A program made the position numbers and the translations under genes. From positions 1-64,000 of the forward strand of contig JALORN010000003.1 of assembly GCA_025458905.1 (NCBI GenBank): a stretch of DNA of 64,000 nucleotides. Reading direction: 5' to 3'. Shown here in pieces: positions 1 through 8,681 of the stretch. Numbering within the stretch: the first letter of the stretch is position 1; each line of letters starts with the position of its first letter. This DNA comes from Steroidobacteraceae bacterium (GTDB taxonomy: Bacteria; Pseudomonadota; Gammaproteobacteria; Steroidobacterales; Steroidobacteraceae). The notes under the pieces were generated by a model. It saw only the letters and a program-made list of their open reading frames with translations, did no database searches and was not told the origin of the DNA.

Positions 1-22
1 GCCCTCCGCGCGCGCGGAGGGC
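1..22. repeat. GC-rich perfect inverted repeat at window edge
   Basis: The first 22 bases form a perfect self-complementary hairpin (GCCCTCCGCG / CGCGGAGGGC around a CG centre). It may be the stem of a terminator for a gene lying before the window. No T-tract follows within the window, so the role is uncertain. Confidence 0.4.
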
Positions 23-134
23 CCGCTGCGGCGCGCGCCTCGTGCCGCTGCCCGCCGCCGTTTCGCTCGTCGCGACGCCGATCGGCACCGGGCGGGCGCA
101 GAATCGGCGCTCCAGACGTCGTCAGGGGCTCGTC

Positions 135-992
135 ATGACGCTCCCGCTCCCCGCCGATCTCGAGGACACCGTCGACCGCGCGCTCGCGGAAGACGTCGGC
201 ACCGGCGACCTGACCGCGCTGCTCGTGCCGGCGTCCGCTCAGTGCCGCGCGCGCGTGATCACACGCGAGAGCGCCGTGCTCTGCGGCACCGCCTGGGTCG
301 ACGCGGTGTTTCGTCGCCTCGATCCGGGCCTGCGCGTCCGCTGGGCCGCGCTCGACGGCGCGACCGTGGCGCCGGACCAGCTGCTGTTCGAGGTCGAGGG
401 GCCGGCCCGGCCGCTGCTGACCGGCGAGCGCACGGCGCTCAACTTCCTGCAGACGCTCTCCGCGACTGCCACGGCGACGCGCCGCTACGTCGACACGGTG
501 GCCGGCACGCGCTGCCGGATCCTCGACACCCGCAAGACCCTGCCCGGGCTGCGCGAGGCCCAGAAGTACGCGGTGCGCTGCGGGGGCGGGCGGAACCACC
601 GCATGGGCCTCTACGACATGGTGCTGGTCAAGGAGAACCACATCCTCGCCGCGGGCTCGATCGCGGCTGCGGTCGCCGCCGCGCGCCGGCTGTCGCCCGG
701 CGTGTCGGTCGAGGTCGAGGTCGAGTCGCTGGAGGAACTCGAGCAGGCCTTCGCGGCCGACGCCGACCTCGTGATGCTCGACGAGCTGGTCGACGCGGAC
801 CTGCGCGAAGCCGTGCGCCGCCGCGACGCCGGGGGACGGCGCGCCCAGCTCGAGGCTTCGGGGGGCGTTTCCCTCGAGACGGTACGCCGCATCGCCGAGA
901 CCGGGGTGGACTACATCTCGGTCGGCGGGCTCACCAAGCACGTCGCCGCCGTCGACCTGTCGATGCGCATCGAGTTCGTCTCCGGCCGCTGA
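135..992 (+). CDS. nadC: Nicotinate-nucleotide pyrophosphorylase (carboxylating), quinolinate phosphoribosyltransferase
   Basis: NadC makes nicotinate mononucleotide from quinolinate and PRPP in cytosolic de novo NAD synthesis, releasing CO2. The 285-residue product has the usual family length. The signature residues are in place: ERTALNFLQ (about 98-106), DTRKT (131-135), GGGRNHR (about 150-156) and KENH (166-169). A C-terminal ASGGV and VGGLTK phosphate-binding region closes the barrel. The ATG at 135 was chosen because AGGGG lies 6 nt upstream and the protein alignment begins there. An earlier in-frame GTG at 42 would add 31 residues of low-complexity, non-family sequence. The gene stands alone; the next gene runs convergently and ends 31 nt downstream. 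Confidence 0.96.
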   Translation: MTLPLPADLEDTVDRALAEDVGTGDLTALLVPASAQCRARVITRESAVLCGTAWVDAVFRRLDPGLRVRWAALDGATVAPDQLLFEVEGPARPLLTGERTALNFLQTLSATATATRRYVDTVAGTRCRILDTRKTLPGLREAQKYAVRCGGGRNHRMGLYDMVLVKENHILAAGSIAAAVAAARRLSPGVSVEVEVESLEELEQAFAADADLVMLDELVDADLREAVRRRDAGGRRAQLEASGGVSLETVRRIAETGVDYISVGGLTKHVAAVDLSMRIEFVSGR

Positions 993-1023
993 GCCTGCGC
1001 GGCGGGCAGCCGCGGCGCGCGCC

Positions 1024-3554
1024 TCAGGTGTTGACGGCCTTCAGCACGCGCTGCGGCTGGGCGATGCCGTAGCCCTGGGCGTAGTCGACGCCGAGGCTGG
1101 TCAGCATCTGGATGATCTCCGCGTTCTCGGCGAACTCGGCGATCGTGAGCTTGCCCGTCAGGTGCCCGATCTCGTTGATCGAGCGCACCATCTCGCGGTC
1201 GATCGGGTCGTGCAGGATCTCGCGCACGAAGCTGCCGTCGATCTTCAGGAAGTCGACCGGGAAGTGCTTGAGGTAGCCGAACGACGACAGGCCGGTGCCG
1301 AAGTCGTCGAGCGAGAACTTGCAGCCGAGTTCCTTCAGCGCCTGGATGAAGCGGTTGGCCTGCGAGAAATTGGCAACGGCCGAGGTCTCGGTGATCTCGA
1401 AGCAGATCTTGGCCGCATCGATATCACCCAGCGGTCGATCGCGGGCATGATGTTGTAGCGCTCGGCCGCCGCCATGAAGTTGTCGGGCGCGACGATCTTG
1501 CCGTTCTCGTCGCGCATCCGCAGCAGCAGCTCGTAGTGCGCGCCGTGCTCGCTCTTCTGCAACGGCTGGATCGCCATCCGGTAGAGCTCGAAGCGGCCCT
1601 CCTCCAGCGCCGCGTTGATCCGCGCCGCCCACTGCATCTCGCGCCGGCGGCGCATCAGTTCGATGTCGTTCTCGGCAAAGCTGTGCACGCGGTTGCGGCC
1701 CGCCTCCTTCGCGGCCTGGCAGGCGCTGTCGGCCGCGGAGATGACCGACGCCACGTCCTCGTTGTCGGCGGTGATCGGCACCACGCCGATGCTGGCGCCG
1801 AGGCGGAACACGCGGTCCTCCCAGGTGAAGCGGAAGTTGCGCACCGCCTCGCGCAGCGTCTCGGCCATGCGCAGCGCGTCGTCGAGCGCGCAGGCCTCCA
1901 GCAGGATGCCGAACTCGTCGCCCCCGAGGCGCGACAGCGTGTCGCGCCAGCGCACCTTGGCCTTGAGCAGCGCGCCGACCTGGCCGAGCAGCGCGTCGCC
2001 GGCGGCGTGCCCGCAGCTGTCGTTGATGATCTTGAACTGGTCGAGGTCGAGGTAGCAGAGCGCGTACGAGGACTCGCGCGCCTTGGCGCTCTTCAGCGCC
2101 CGCTCCAGGCGGTTCTCGAACTCGCGGCGGTTGACGAGGCCCGTCAGCAGGTCGTGGCTGGACTGGTAGGAGAGCCGGCGGTTCAGCTCGCGGCTCTCGC
2201 TGACGTCGTGGAACACCAGCACGCCGCCCGAGACCTTGCCGGCGCCGTCGCGGATCGGCGCCGCGGTGCTCTCGACGTACAGCTCGTTGCCGTCCTTGCG
2301 GATCAGCAGCATCGGCCGCACCGACTTGATCGGCCGCACGCGCCGCACCGACTGCGTCAGCGGGTTCTCGAGCGGCTCGCAGGTCTCCTCGTGGAAGGTG
2401 CGGAAGATCTCGTCGACCGGCCGCCCCATCGCGTCCTCGAGCCGCCAGCCGGTGAGCTGCTCGGCCACGGGGTTGACGTAGTCGATGACCGAGTTGGCGT
2501 CGGTGGTGATCACGCCGTCGCCGATCGACTGCAGGGTGATCTGCGCGCTCTCCTTCTCGCGGAACAGCGCATCCTCGTAGAGCTTGCGCTCGGTGATGTC
2601 GAGCTCCACGCCGACCAGCCGCAGCAGGCGGCCGTTGGCGTCGAGGCGCGCCTTGGCGCGGCTCTGCACCCAGCGCCACTCGCCGTTGCGGTGGCGCATG
2701 CGGTGGATGCTCTCGAACAGCGGCGACTTGCCGGCGACGTGGTCGCGGATCGCCGCCTGCACCCGCGACATGTCCTCCGGGTGCACCAGGCCCCGCCAGT
2801 CGGGCGCGAGGTCCATGTCGGTGTCCGAATAGCCGAGCATCGCGCGCCAGCGCGGCGAGAAATACATCTCGTTGCGCTCGACGTCGAAGTCCCACAGCCC
2901 GTCGTTGGCCGCGTGCTTCGAAAGCTCGACGCGCTCCTCGAGCTTGGCGAGCCGCGCCTCCAGCCGCAGGCGCCCGAGCCCGGTCGCGAGGCTGGTGCCG
3001 AGCAGCTTCAGCAACAGCTGCAGGTTCACGTCCCAGGCGCCGCGCGGCAGCGAGTTCGCGAGCCCGAGGAACCCGGCCGGCGCGCCGCCGATGCGATAGG
3101 CCACCAGCAGCACCGAGCCGACGTGCAGTTCCGCGAGCCGGCGGGCCTCGACCAGCTGGTCGCGGCGCGGCGCCACGGTGTCGACGATCGAGGAGAGGCG
3201 CAGGTGGTCGAGGCGCCCGCGCAACCAGGCCCACTGCTCGATGCTGTCGCCGCGCAGCGCCTCGGGATGGCACTGCGCGAACGTGCCGCGCGAGACCGTG
3301 ACGGCGTCGAGCATCAGGCCTGAGGAATCGAGCGCGATCGTGAAGGCGGCGTCGCAGCCCGAGGCCTCGCGCAGGAGGTCGAGGTTCTGCCGGATGCAGG
3401 CCTCCGCGTTCTCGCGCGTCAGGTTCTGGAAGTCGACCGCGATCTTGGTGCAGGTGACGTCCAGCCCGGTGTGCTGGCGCTGCGCACGCGGCGGCGTCCA
3501 GGCCTGCGGTGACAGGATGTCGGACGCAGTGAACTCGGTCGCGGGGTCGATCAG
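1024..3554 (-). pseudogene. Broken GAF-PAS-PAS-GGDEF-EAL cyclic-di-GMP signalling gene
   Basis: This encodes a multidomain sensor for cyclic-di-GMP turnover, but it is not intact. One frame (continuous to about 1425) carries a GAF-like region, two PAS domains, an intact GGDEF motif (about 1911-1926, LGGDEFG) and the beginning of an EAL domain, whose signature reads ELL. After AIDRW (about 1428) the reading shifts to another frame that continues ICFEITET, DDFGTGLSS, FLKIDG and AQGYG to a stop at 1024. About 40-50 residues normally present between these blocks, including the metal-binding Asn strand, are missing, so this is a deletion with a frame change. The 5' end is also abnormal: coding sequence extends upstream of the first ATG (3314) to an in-frame stop at 3561-3563 without ATG, GTG or TTG. 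The only upstream candidate start is a CTG at 3554. A natural pseudogene or assembly errors are both possible. The GGDEF half might still act if expressed. Confidence 0.75.
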
Positions 3555-3612
3555 GGCCGGTCACCCGAGGTGTGCGCGCCACGCCCGGCGCGTGGCCCGA
3601 TTGTGGCACAGG

Positions 3613-3652
3613 ACTCTAGAAAAACAAGCTAACTGTCTGTTGCAAAAGACAG
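3613..3652 (-). promoter_or_regulatory. AT-rich upstream region with -10-like TAGAGT and a small inverted repeat
   Basis: In an otherwise GC-rich window this short stretch is AT-rich. On the minus strand a TAGAGT -10-like element (3613-3618) lies just before the disrupted GGDEF/EAL gene. An inverted repeat CTGTCT-N8-AGACAG (3633-3652) lies upstream of it and could be a regulator site. The assignment as a promoter is inference. Confidence 0.35.
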
Positions 3653-3676
3653 ATCGGGATAACCCGGACGCGCCGT

Positions 3677-5386
3677 TCAGCCGATGGGGTGCGCCGGGTA
3701 GCGAATCGCGCGGCCAGCGTCGCCGCGCGCCGCGCACTGCGGCGCCGGTGAGTTGCTGACCAGCCACCAGGCCTCGCGCGAGGTGCGACCGGCCTCGGTG
3801 CGCGCCGAGGCCTCGAAGCACGGCGCGAGCAGCGCCTCGGGCACCAGCAGGATCCGCGATCGCGGTGCCTGCGCGAGCCAGGCTGCGGCGTCGTAGGCCT
3901 CGGCCGGCCCCTCGCGCCAGCGCCCATGCCCGAAATTCACGGTTGCGCGATCCAGGCCCAGCAGGAATTGCTCCTTGTAGGCGACCAGGCCGAGCTCGCG
4001 CCCGGGCGGCACCTGGCGCAGTACGCCGGCCACGAACGCCGACGCCGAGCGCTGCGGGTTCAGCTGCGGCGCGATGCCATGGCCCCAGGCGAGCGTCAGG
4101 CAGGCGAGCACGGCCGGCCAGGCGAGCACGGGCGCGAACCGCGCGGCCACGAGCCAGGCGAGCGGCGCCGCGAGGCCGAAGGCGAGCACCGGCGTCGCGG
4201 ACTCGAGGCCCGCCTCGGACAGCAGGGACGCGACGCGCCCCAGGCCCGCGAGCTGCCCGACGGCCAGCAGCAGCCCGGGCAGCGCGAGCAGCGCCGCGAG
4301 CGCGAGGCTCAGGCGCCCGACGCTGCGGCGGCCGAGCAGTTCCTCGAGGTGGGCGGATGCCGCGATCGCGAACGCGGGCAGCGCCGGCAGCACGTAGATG
4401 CCCCGCTTGCCGGGACTCGCCGAAAAGAACAACACGACCGCCAGCACCCAGAACAGCGGCAGCCAGACCGCGCCGCGGCGCGCGGCGAAGTCGCGGCGCC
4501 AGCGCGGCACCAGCCAGAAGAGCAGCGCGCTCGCCGGCAGCCACAACGGCGGGATCACCTCGACGAGGAAGAAGTACCAGGGCTTCAGGTGGTGCCACGA
4601 GGACGCGTAGCGCTGCACCGTCTGCTGGAACAGGATCTCGTCGCGATAGGCCGCGAGCGCGGGGTCGGCGCTGCCGGCCACCGCGAGCAGCATCGGCACG
4701 AGCCAGAGGCTGGCGGCGAGCGCGAACCCCGCCGGCGCCAGCCCCCAGCGCCAGCCGCCGACGACGACCGGGGCGAGACCCCAGCGTGGACCCCGCATCG
4801 CGAAGTACAGCGGCACCAGCAGCAGCGGCAGGAAGCCCACCCCCTTGGTGATGGTGCCGAGCCCGGCGGCCAGGCCGCCGACGAAGTACGCGCGCCAGTC
4901 CGGCCCGAGCAGCAGGTGACGCGCGAAGGCCCAGAGCGCGAGCGTGCTGAAGAACAACAGCGTCGGGTCGATCTGCGCGCCGCGCATGACCTGCACGAAC
5001 TGCACGCTGCAGGCGACCAGCAGCGCGGCGGCGAGCCCGGCGCGCCGCCCGTGCAGCCGCGACGCGAGCGAGTAGACGAGCAGCAGCGTGCCGGTGGCCG
5101 CCAGCACCGAGGGCAGCAGGAACGACCAGCGGACCGAGCCGACCGCGGCGTAGGACAGCGCCAGCAGCCAGAAGTAGACCGGGGGCTTGTCCTGGTAGAG
5201 GTCGCCGCCGACGCGCGGGAACAGCCAGTCGCCACTCGCGACCATGTCGCGCGCCAGCGAAGCGAAGCGTGGCTCGTCCGCAGGCCAGGGGTCGCGCAGC
5301 CCATAGCCGCTCGCGATCAGCAGCCCGACTGCGAGCAGGATCCATGCGACGTCGCGCCAGTCGCTGCGCTGCGCCTCGCCCGCCAT
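3677..5386 (-). CDS. ArnT-like membrane glycosyltransferase (GT83/PMT superfamily)
   Basis: This is a polytopic inner-membrane enzyme of the ArnT / protein mannosyltransferase superfamily, which moves a sugar from an undecaprenyl-phosphate carrier to lipid A or another acceptor at the periplasmic face. The 569-residue product has about a dozen hydrophobic helices. It carries the family signature in the first periplasmic loop (DPWPADEPRF, about 32-41, acidic catalytic site) and a QDKPP motif (about 65-69). A soluble-looking C-terminal part follows. The upstream LABN and GT2 genes have the same orientation and probably supply the carrier-linked sugar. The substrate cannot be told from the sequence: aminoarabinose-specific neighbours (arnA, arnB, arnD) are absent, so 'ArnT' proper is not claimed. 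Confidence 0.82.
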   Translation of the reverse strand: MAGEAQRSDWRDVAWILLAVGLLIASGYGLRDPWPADEPRFASLARDMVASGDWLFPRVGGDLYQDKPPVYFWLLALSYAAVGSVRWSFLLPSVLAATGTLLLVYSLASRLHGRRAGLAAALLVACSVQFVQVMRGAQIDPTLLFFSTLALWAFARHLLLGPDWRAYFVGGLAAGLGTITKGVGFLPLLLVPLYFAMRGPRWGLAPVVVGGWRWGLAPAGFALAASLWLVPMLLAVAGSADPALAAYRDEILFQQTVQRYASSWHHLKPWYFFLVEVIPPLWLPASALLFWLVPRWRRDFAARRGAVWLPLFWVLAVVLFFSASPGKRGIYVLPALPAFAIAASAHLEELLGRRSVGRLSLALAALLALPGLLLAVGQLAGLGRVASLLSEAGLESATPVLAFGLAAPLAWLVAARFAPVLAWPAVLACLTLAWGHGIAPQLNPQRSASAFVAGVLRQVPPGRELGLVAYKEQFLLGLDRATVNFGHGRWREGPAEAYDAAAWLAQAPRSRILLVPEALLAPCFEASARTEAGRTSREAWWLVSNSPAPQCAARGDAGRAIRYPAHPIG

Positions 5387-5396
5387 GGCGCGCGCC

Positions 5397-5678
5397 TCAG
5401 GCCTCGGCCTTCTGCCGGCCGGTCTTCAGCAGCCAGAGGTTGCGCAGGTAGACGAACAGGCCGGCGGCCTGGCCGACGATGAACACCGGATCGCGCTTGT
5501 GGATCGCATACGAGAGCAGCGTCAGGCCGCCGAGCAGGCTGAAGTACCAGAAGGCCTGCGGGATGAGGCTGCGACGGGCGCGCTCGCTCGCGATCCACTG
5601 CACGATGAAGCGGGCCGAGAACAGCGCCTGGCCGAGGAAGCCGACCGCGATCCAGGTTGCCGATTCCGTCGAGCCCAT
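5397..5678 (-). CDS. Lipid-A-disaccharide synthase N-terminal-like (LABN) small membrane protein
   Basis: This is a small polytopic protein of about 93 residues of the LABN family (COG3952), typically found beside dolichol-phosphate-mannose-synthase-like glycosyltransferases and ArnT-like enzymes. Three hydrophobic helices are visible. Family features include GQALFSARF, VQWIASE and the IPQAFWYFSL stretch, ending in a short basic tail. The start at 5678 is preferred because GAGGAG lies about 9 nt upstream; an earlier ATG at 5687 would sit on top of that ribosome-binding site. The gene ends 11 nt before the ArnT-like gene begins, so the two are probably co-transcribed. The exact function of LABN proteins is not established; a role in carrier-lipid sugar handling is inferred from context. 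Confidence 0.8.
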   Translation of the reverse strand: MGSTESATWIAVGFLGQALFSARFIVQWIASERARRSLIPQAFWYFSLLGGLTLLSYAIHKRDPVFIVGQAAGLFVYLRNLWLLKTGRQKAEA

Positions 5679-5777
5679 CGCTTGCATCTCCTCGCCGCAT
5701 CGCGGCACGTGCCGCATGCTGCGGCGTGAGCCGCCCCGTGGCGGCGACCGCGGGCCGCGGCCCGATTGCGGTGGCGC

Positions 5778-6551
5778 CTATTCCTCGCGCACCGCGAGAC
5801 CGGCTTTGAAGCGGCGCTTCAGCCACATCACGCCGAGGATGTCGACGATGCCGACCCACAGGCGATCGAGCATCCCGTACTTCGACACGCCGCGCTCGCG
5901 CGGCCGGTGGTTGACCGGGACCGACACCACCCGTGCACCGGCGCGCTGGAACAGCGCCGGCAGGAAGCGGTGCATGTGATCGAAGCGCGGCAGGTCGAGG
6001 AAGGTGTCGCGATGCATCAGCTTGATGCCGCAGCCGGTGTCGGGCGTGCCGTCGCCGAGCAGGGCCGAGCGCACGCCGTTGGCGACCCGCGACTGCAGGC
6101 GCCGCAGCCAGGTGTCGCGGCGACGGCCCACGCGGTTGCCCATCACCAGTCGTGCGTCGCCGCGCGCCGCGACCAGGGCGGGGATGTCCGCCGGGTCGTT
6201 CTGCCCGTCGCCGTCGAGCGTGGCGATCCACTCGGCGCGCGCCTCCCGGACCCCGGTGCAGACGGCCGCGCTCTGGCCGTTGCGGAAGGAATGGCGCAGC
6301 AGGCGAACCTGGGGGATGCCACCGTCGCGCACCGCGCGCACCACGTCTGCGGTGCCGTCGGTGCTGCCATCGTCGACGAACAGTATCTCGAAGTCGCGAC
6401 CGGCCAGCGCGCCCGCCACCTCGGCCGCCAGCGGCGCGACGTTCTCGGCCTCGTTGCAGACCGGGATCACCACGGAGATCTCCGGCCGGTGCATGCGGTC
6501 GGTGTCGGAGGGCGTGTCGCTCGGGCCGCCGTCCGGGCCGGTGTCGGTCAT
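5778..6551 (-). CDS. GT2 family glycosyltransferase (DPM1/ArnC-like)
   Basis: This is a GT-A fold glycosyltransferase that would build a polyprenyl-phosphate sugar on the cytoplasmic side of the membrane. The 257-residue protein has the SVVIPVCNEAENV nucleotide-binding start (26-38), VDDGSTDGT (59-67), the DGDGQNDP metal-binding segment (113-120), GCGIKLM (173-179) and the HRPRERGVSKYG loop typical of DPM1-like enzymes (215-226). It lacks the C-terminal transmembrane pair found in ArnC/GtrB, as in soluble DPM1-type enzymes. The start at 6551 has a weak ribosome-binding site; ATG 6494 is an alternative. With the LABN and ArnT-like genes downstream it forms a three-gene set for transferring a lipid-linked sugar to an envelope acceptor. 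Confidence 0.85.
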   Translation of the reverse strand: MTDTGPDGGPSDTPSDTDRMHRPEISVVIPVCNEAENVAPLAAEVAGALAGRDFEILFVDDGSTDGTADVVRAVRDGGIPQVRLLRHSFRNGQSAAVCTGVREARAEWIATLDGDGQNDPADIPALVAARGDARLVMGNRVGRRRDTWLRRLQSRVANGVRSALLGDGTPDTGCGIKLMHRDTFLDLPRFDHMHRFLPALFQRAGARVVSVPVNHRPRERGVSKYGMLDRLWVGIVDILGVMWLKRRFKAGLAVREE

Positions 6552-6598
6552 CGCGTGCAGGCAGCAGGCCGTCAGGGGAAGGGCCGCGATTCTCCGCG

Positions 6599-6658
6599 AT
6601 CGGCCCCGCCGGGACAAGGACGCGGGAGCGCCCGCGTCCTCGTCCCGGCGGGGCCGAT
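6599..6658. repeat. 60-nt near-perfect palindrome between divergent envelope genes
   Basis: The segment folds back on itself. Positions 6599-6626 pair with 6631-6658, giving 27 of 28 base pairs (the single mismatch is A6616 against C6641) around an AGCG loop. It lies between the start of the GT2 gene (6551, minus) and the start of the acyl-AMP ligase gene (6693, plus). A terminator is unlikely there, and no T-tract is present on either side. It could be a binding site, an RNA hairpin in one or both leaders, or a palindromic mobile-repeat relic. Confidence 0.85.
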
Positions 6659-6692
6659 GCTGGGCGCGTCGATCGGCTAGAGTAACGAGCGC

Positions 6693-8660
6693 ATGAACGC
6701 CCCGACGACCCTGACGCAGATGTTCGACGGCCTGCGTAGCCTCGACCGCACGCTGACCTACATCGAGGGCGAGGACCGCGAACGGGCCCTGCCGTTCGCC
6801 ACGCTGCATGCCCGCGCACTCGGGCTGCTGCACCACCTGCAGGCGATGGGCGCGGCGCCCGGCGACACGCTGGTCCTCTTCCTGAACGACAACGAGCAGT
6901 TCGTCGACGCGTTCTGGGCTGCGATCCTCGGCGGCATCGTGCCGGTGCCGGTCGCTGTCGGCATCAGCGACGAGCACCGCCGCAAGCTGCTGCGCATCGC
7001 ACGCCAGCTCGGCCGTCCGTTCCTCTACACCGACCGCAAGGCCTACGAGCGCATCAGCCAGTTCAGCGCCCAGGCGCCCGGCGCCGAGCCCTTCCCCGTC
7101 CCGCGCGAGCGGGTGTTCCTCGCCGACCAGGTCGACGACGTCTCGCGCCCCGGCCGCCCGCGCGTCGCCTCGCCCTCGGACCTCGCCTTCATCCAGTTCT
7201 CCTCCGGCTCGACCAGCGACCCGAAGGGCGTGCAGCTCACCCACGGCAACGTGATGGCGAACACCCTGGGCGCGATCCGGGCGGCACGGCTGCGGCCGGA
7301 CGACGTCTCGCTGTCGTGGATGCCGCTGACCCACGACATGGGCCTGATCGGCCTGCACATCTTCATGCTGACCGCCGGCATGCACGTCGTGCAGATGCCG
7401 ACCGACCTGTTCGTCCGCCGGCCGCTGCTGTGGATGCAGGCCGCCTCGCGCAAGCGCGCGACCGTCCTCTGCTCGCCGAATTTCGGATACCGCCACTATC
7501 TCAAGGTGCTCGGCGAGCGCGCGCTGGACGGCCTCGACCTCTCGGCCGTGCGCATCATCTTCAACGGCGCCGAGCCGATCAGCGCCTCGCTGTGCGAGGA
7601 ATTCCTCGAGCGGCTGCGACCCGCGCGGCTGCCGCGCGAGGCCATGTACCCGGTCTACGGGCTCGCGGAGGCCTCGGTCGCGGTCAGCTTCCCCGAGCCC
7701 GGCAGCGCGCTGCGCATGCTATCGCTGGACCGTCACCGCCTCGGCGTCGGCGAACCCGCGCAGCGCGTGCCCCGCGCCTCGCGCGACGCGCTGACGCTGG
7801 TGGGCGTCGGCCGGGCGATCCCGAACTGCGAACTGCGGATCGCGGCGGACGACGATGCACCGTTGCCACCGGGACACATCGGCCACATCCAGATCCGTGG
7901 CGGCAACGTCACCGACGGCTACTTCGCAAACCCTGCGGCGAGTGCCGCATTGAAGACCGCGGACGGGTGGACCCGCACCGGCGACCTCGGGCTCGTCGAC
8001 GAGGACGCGCTGTTCATCACGGGGCGCGCCAAGGAGATCCTGTTCGTCAACGGCCAGAACTACTATCCCTACGACCTCGAGGCGATCGCGATCGCGGCCG
8101 AGGGCATGGATCTCGGCAAGCTGGTCGTGGCCGGGGTGCGCCCGCCCGACGCCGACACCGACCGGCTGGTCGTGTTCGTGCTGCACCGTCGCCCCGTGGC
8201 CGAGTTCGCGCCGCTCGCCGCCCAGGTGGCCCGGCTGATCAACGAGCACACCGGACTCGAGGTGGCCGAGGTGGTGCCTGTCGGCCGCATCCCCAAGACC
8301 ACCAGCGGGAAGGTGCAGCGCCACCTCCTGGAGGAGGCCTACCTCGCCGGCGAGTTCGATTCCGCGCTCGCCGAGTTGCGTGCGCTGCGCAGCGCGGGCG
8401 CCGCGGGCGCCGTGCCGGCGGCCTCGGAGATCGAGGCGCGCCTCAGGTCGATCTGCGACGCCGCCTTCGGCGGTCGCCCGATCGGCGTCGGCGACAACCT
8501 CTTCGAGCTCGGCGCGAGTTCGCTGAAGCTGATCGAGCTGCACGAGCAGCTTGACCAGGCATGGCCGGGAGCCGTCGACCTCACCGAGCTCTTCGACCAC
8601 CCGACGATCGCGCAGCTCGCACGCTTCATCGAGTCGCGCCTCGCCGCACGCCGGGCCTGA
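6693..8660 (+). CDS. Acyl-AMP ligase (FAAL/acyl-CoA-synthetase-like) fused to a C-terminal acyl carrier domain
   Basis: This adenylates a carboxylic (probably fatty) acid and is expected to load it on its own carrier domain. The 655-residue protein begins with an ANL-superfamily adenylation domain. The P-loop-like SSGSTSDPKGV (about residue 170) and the TGDLG motif (about 428) are present, followed by the C-terminal subdomain with the GKVQR lysine region. Residues from about 575 form a phosphopantetheine carrier domain whose attachment serine is in LGASSLKL (about 609). A TAGAGT -10-like element at 6678 lies so near the ATG that the mRNA may be almost leaderless. The gene diverges from the glycosyltransferase set and converges on an LpxL-like acyltransferase, which could use the activated acyl group. 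The cognate acid is unknown. Confidence 0.85.
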   Translation: MNAPTTLTQMFDGLRSLDRTLTYIEGEDRERALPFATLHARALGLLHHLQAMGAAPGDTLVLFLNDNEQFVDAFWAAILGGIVPVPVAVGISDEHRRKLLRIARQLGRPFLYTDRKAYERISQFSAQAPGAEPFPVPRERVFLADQVDDVSRPGRPRVASPSDLAFIQFSSGSTSDPKGVQLTHGNVMANTLGAIRAARLRPDDVSLSWMPLTHDMGLIGLHIFMLTAGMHVVQMPTDLFVRRPLLWMQAASRKRATVLCSPNFGYRHYLKVLGERALDGLDLSAVRIIFNGAEPISASLCEEFLERLRPARLPREAMYPVYGLAEASVAVSFPEPGSALRMLSLDRHRLGVGEPAQRVPRASRDALTLVGVGRAIPNCELRIAADDDAPLPPGHIGHIQIRGGNVTDGYFANPAASAALKTADGWTRTGDLGLVDEDALFITGRAKEILFVNGQNYYPYDLEAIAIAAEGMDLGKLVVAGVRPPDADTDRLVVFVLHRRPVAEFAPLAAQVARLINEHTGLEVAEVVPVGRIPKTTSGKVQRHLLEEAYLAGEFDSALAELRALRSAGAAGAVPAASEIEARLRSICDAAFGGRPIGVGDNLFELGASSLKLIELHEQLDQAWPGAVDLTELFDHPTIAQLARFIESRLAARRA

Positions 8661-8681
8661 GACGCGCGGCCGCGCGGCGGC

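Noticed and set aside
1-22. Rho-independent terminator
   Set aside because: The stem is perfect, but no T-tract follows and the upstream gene is not visible.
1536-3323. Long open frames on the strand opposite to real genes
   Set aside because: High GC makes long antisense frames common; their products are Arg/Ala/His-rich without domains.
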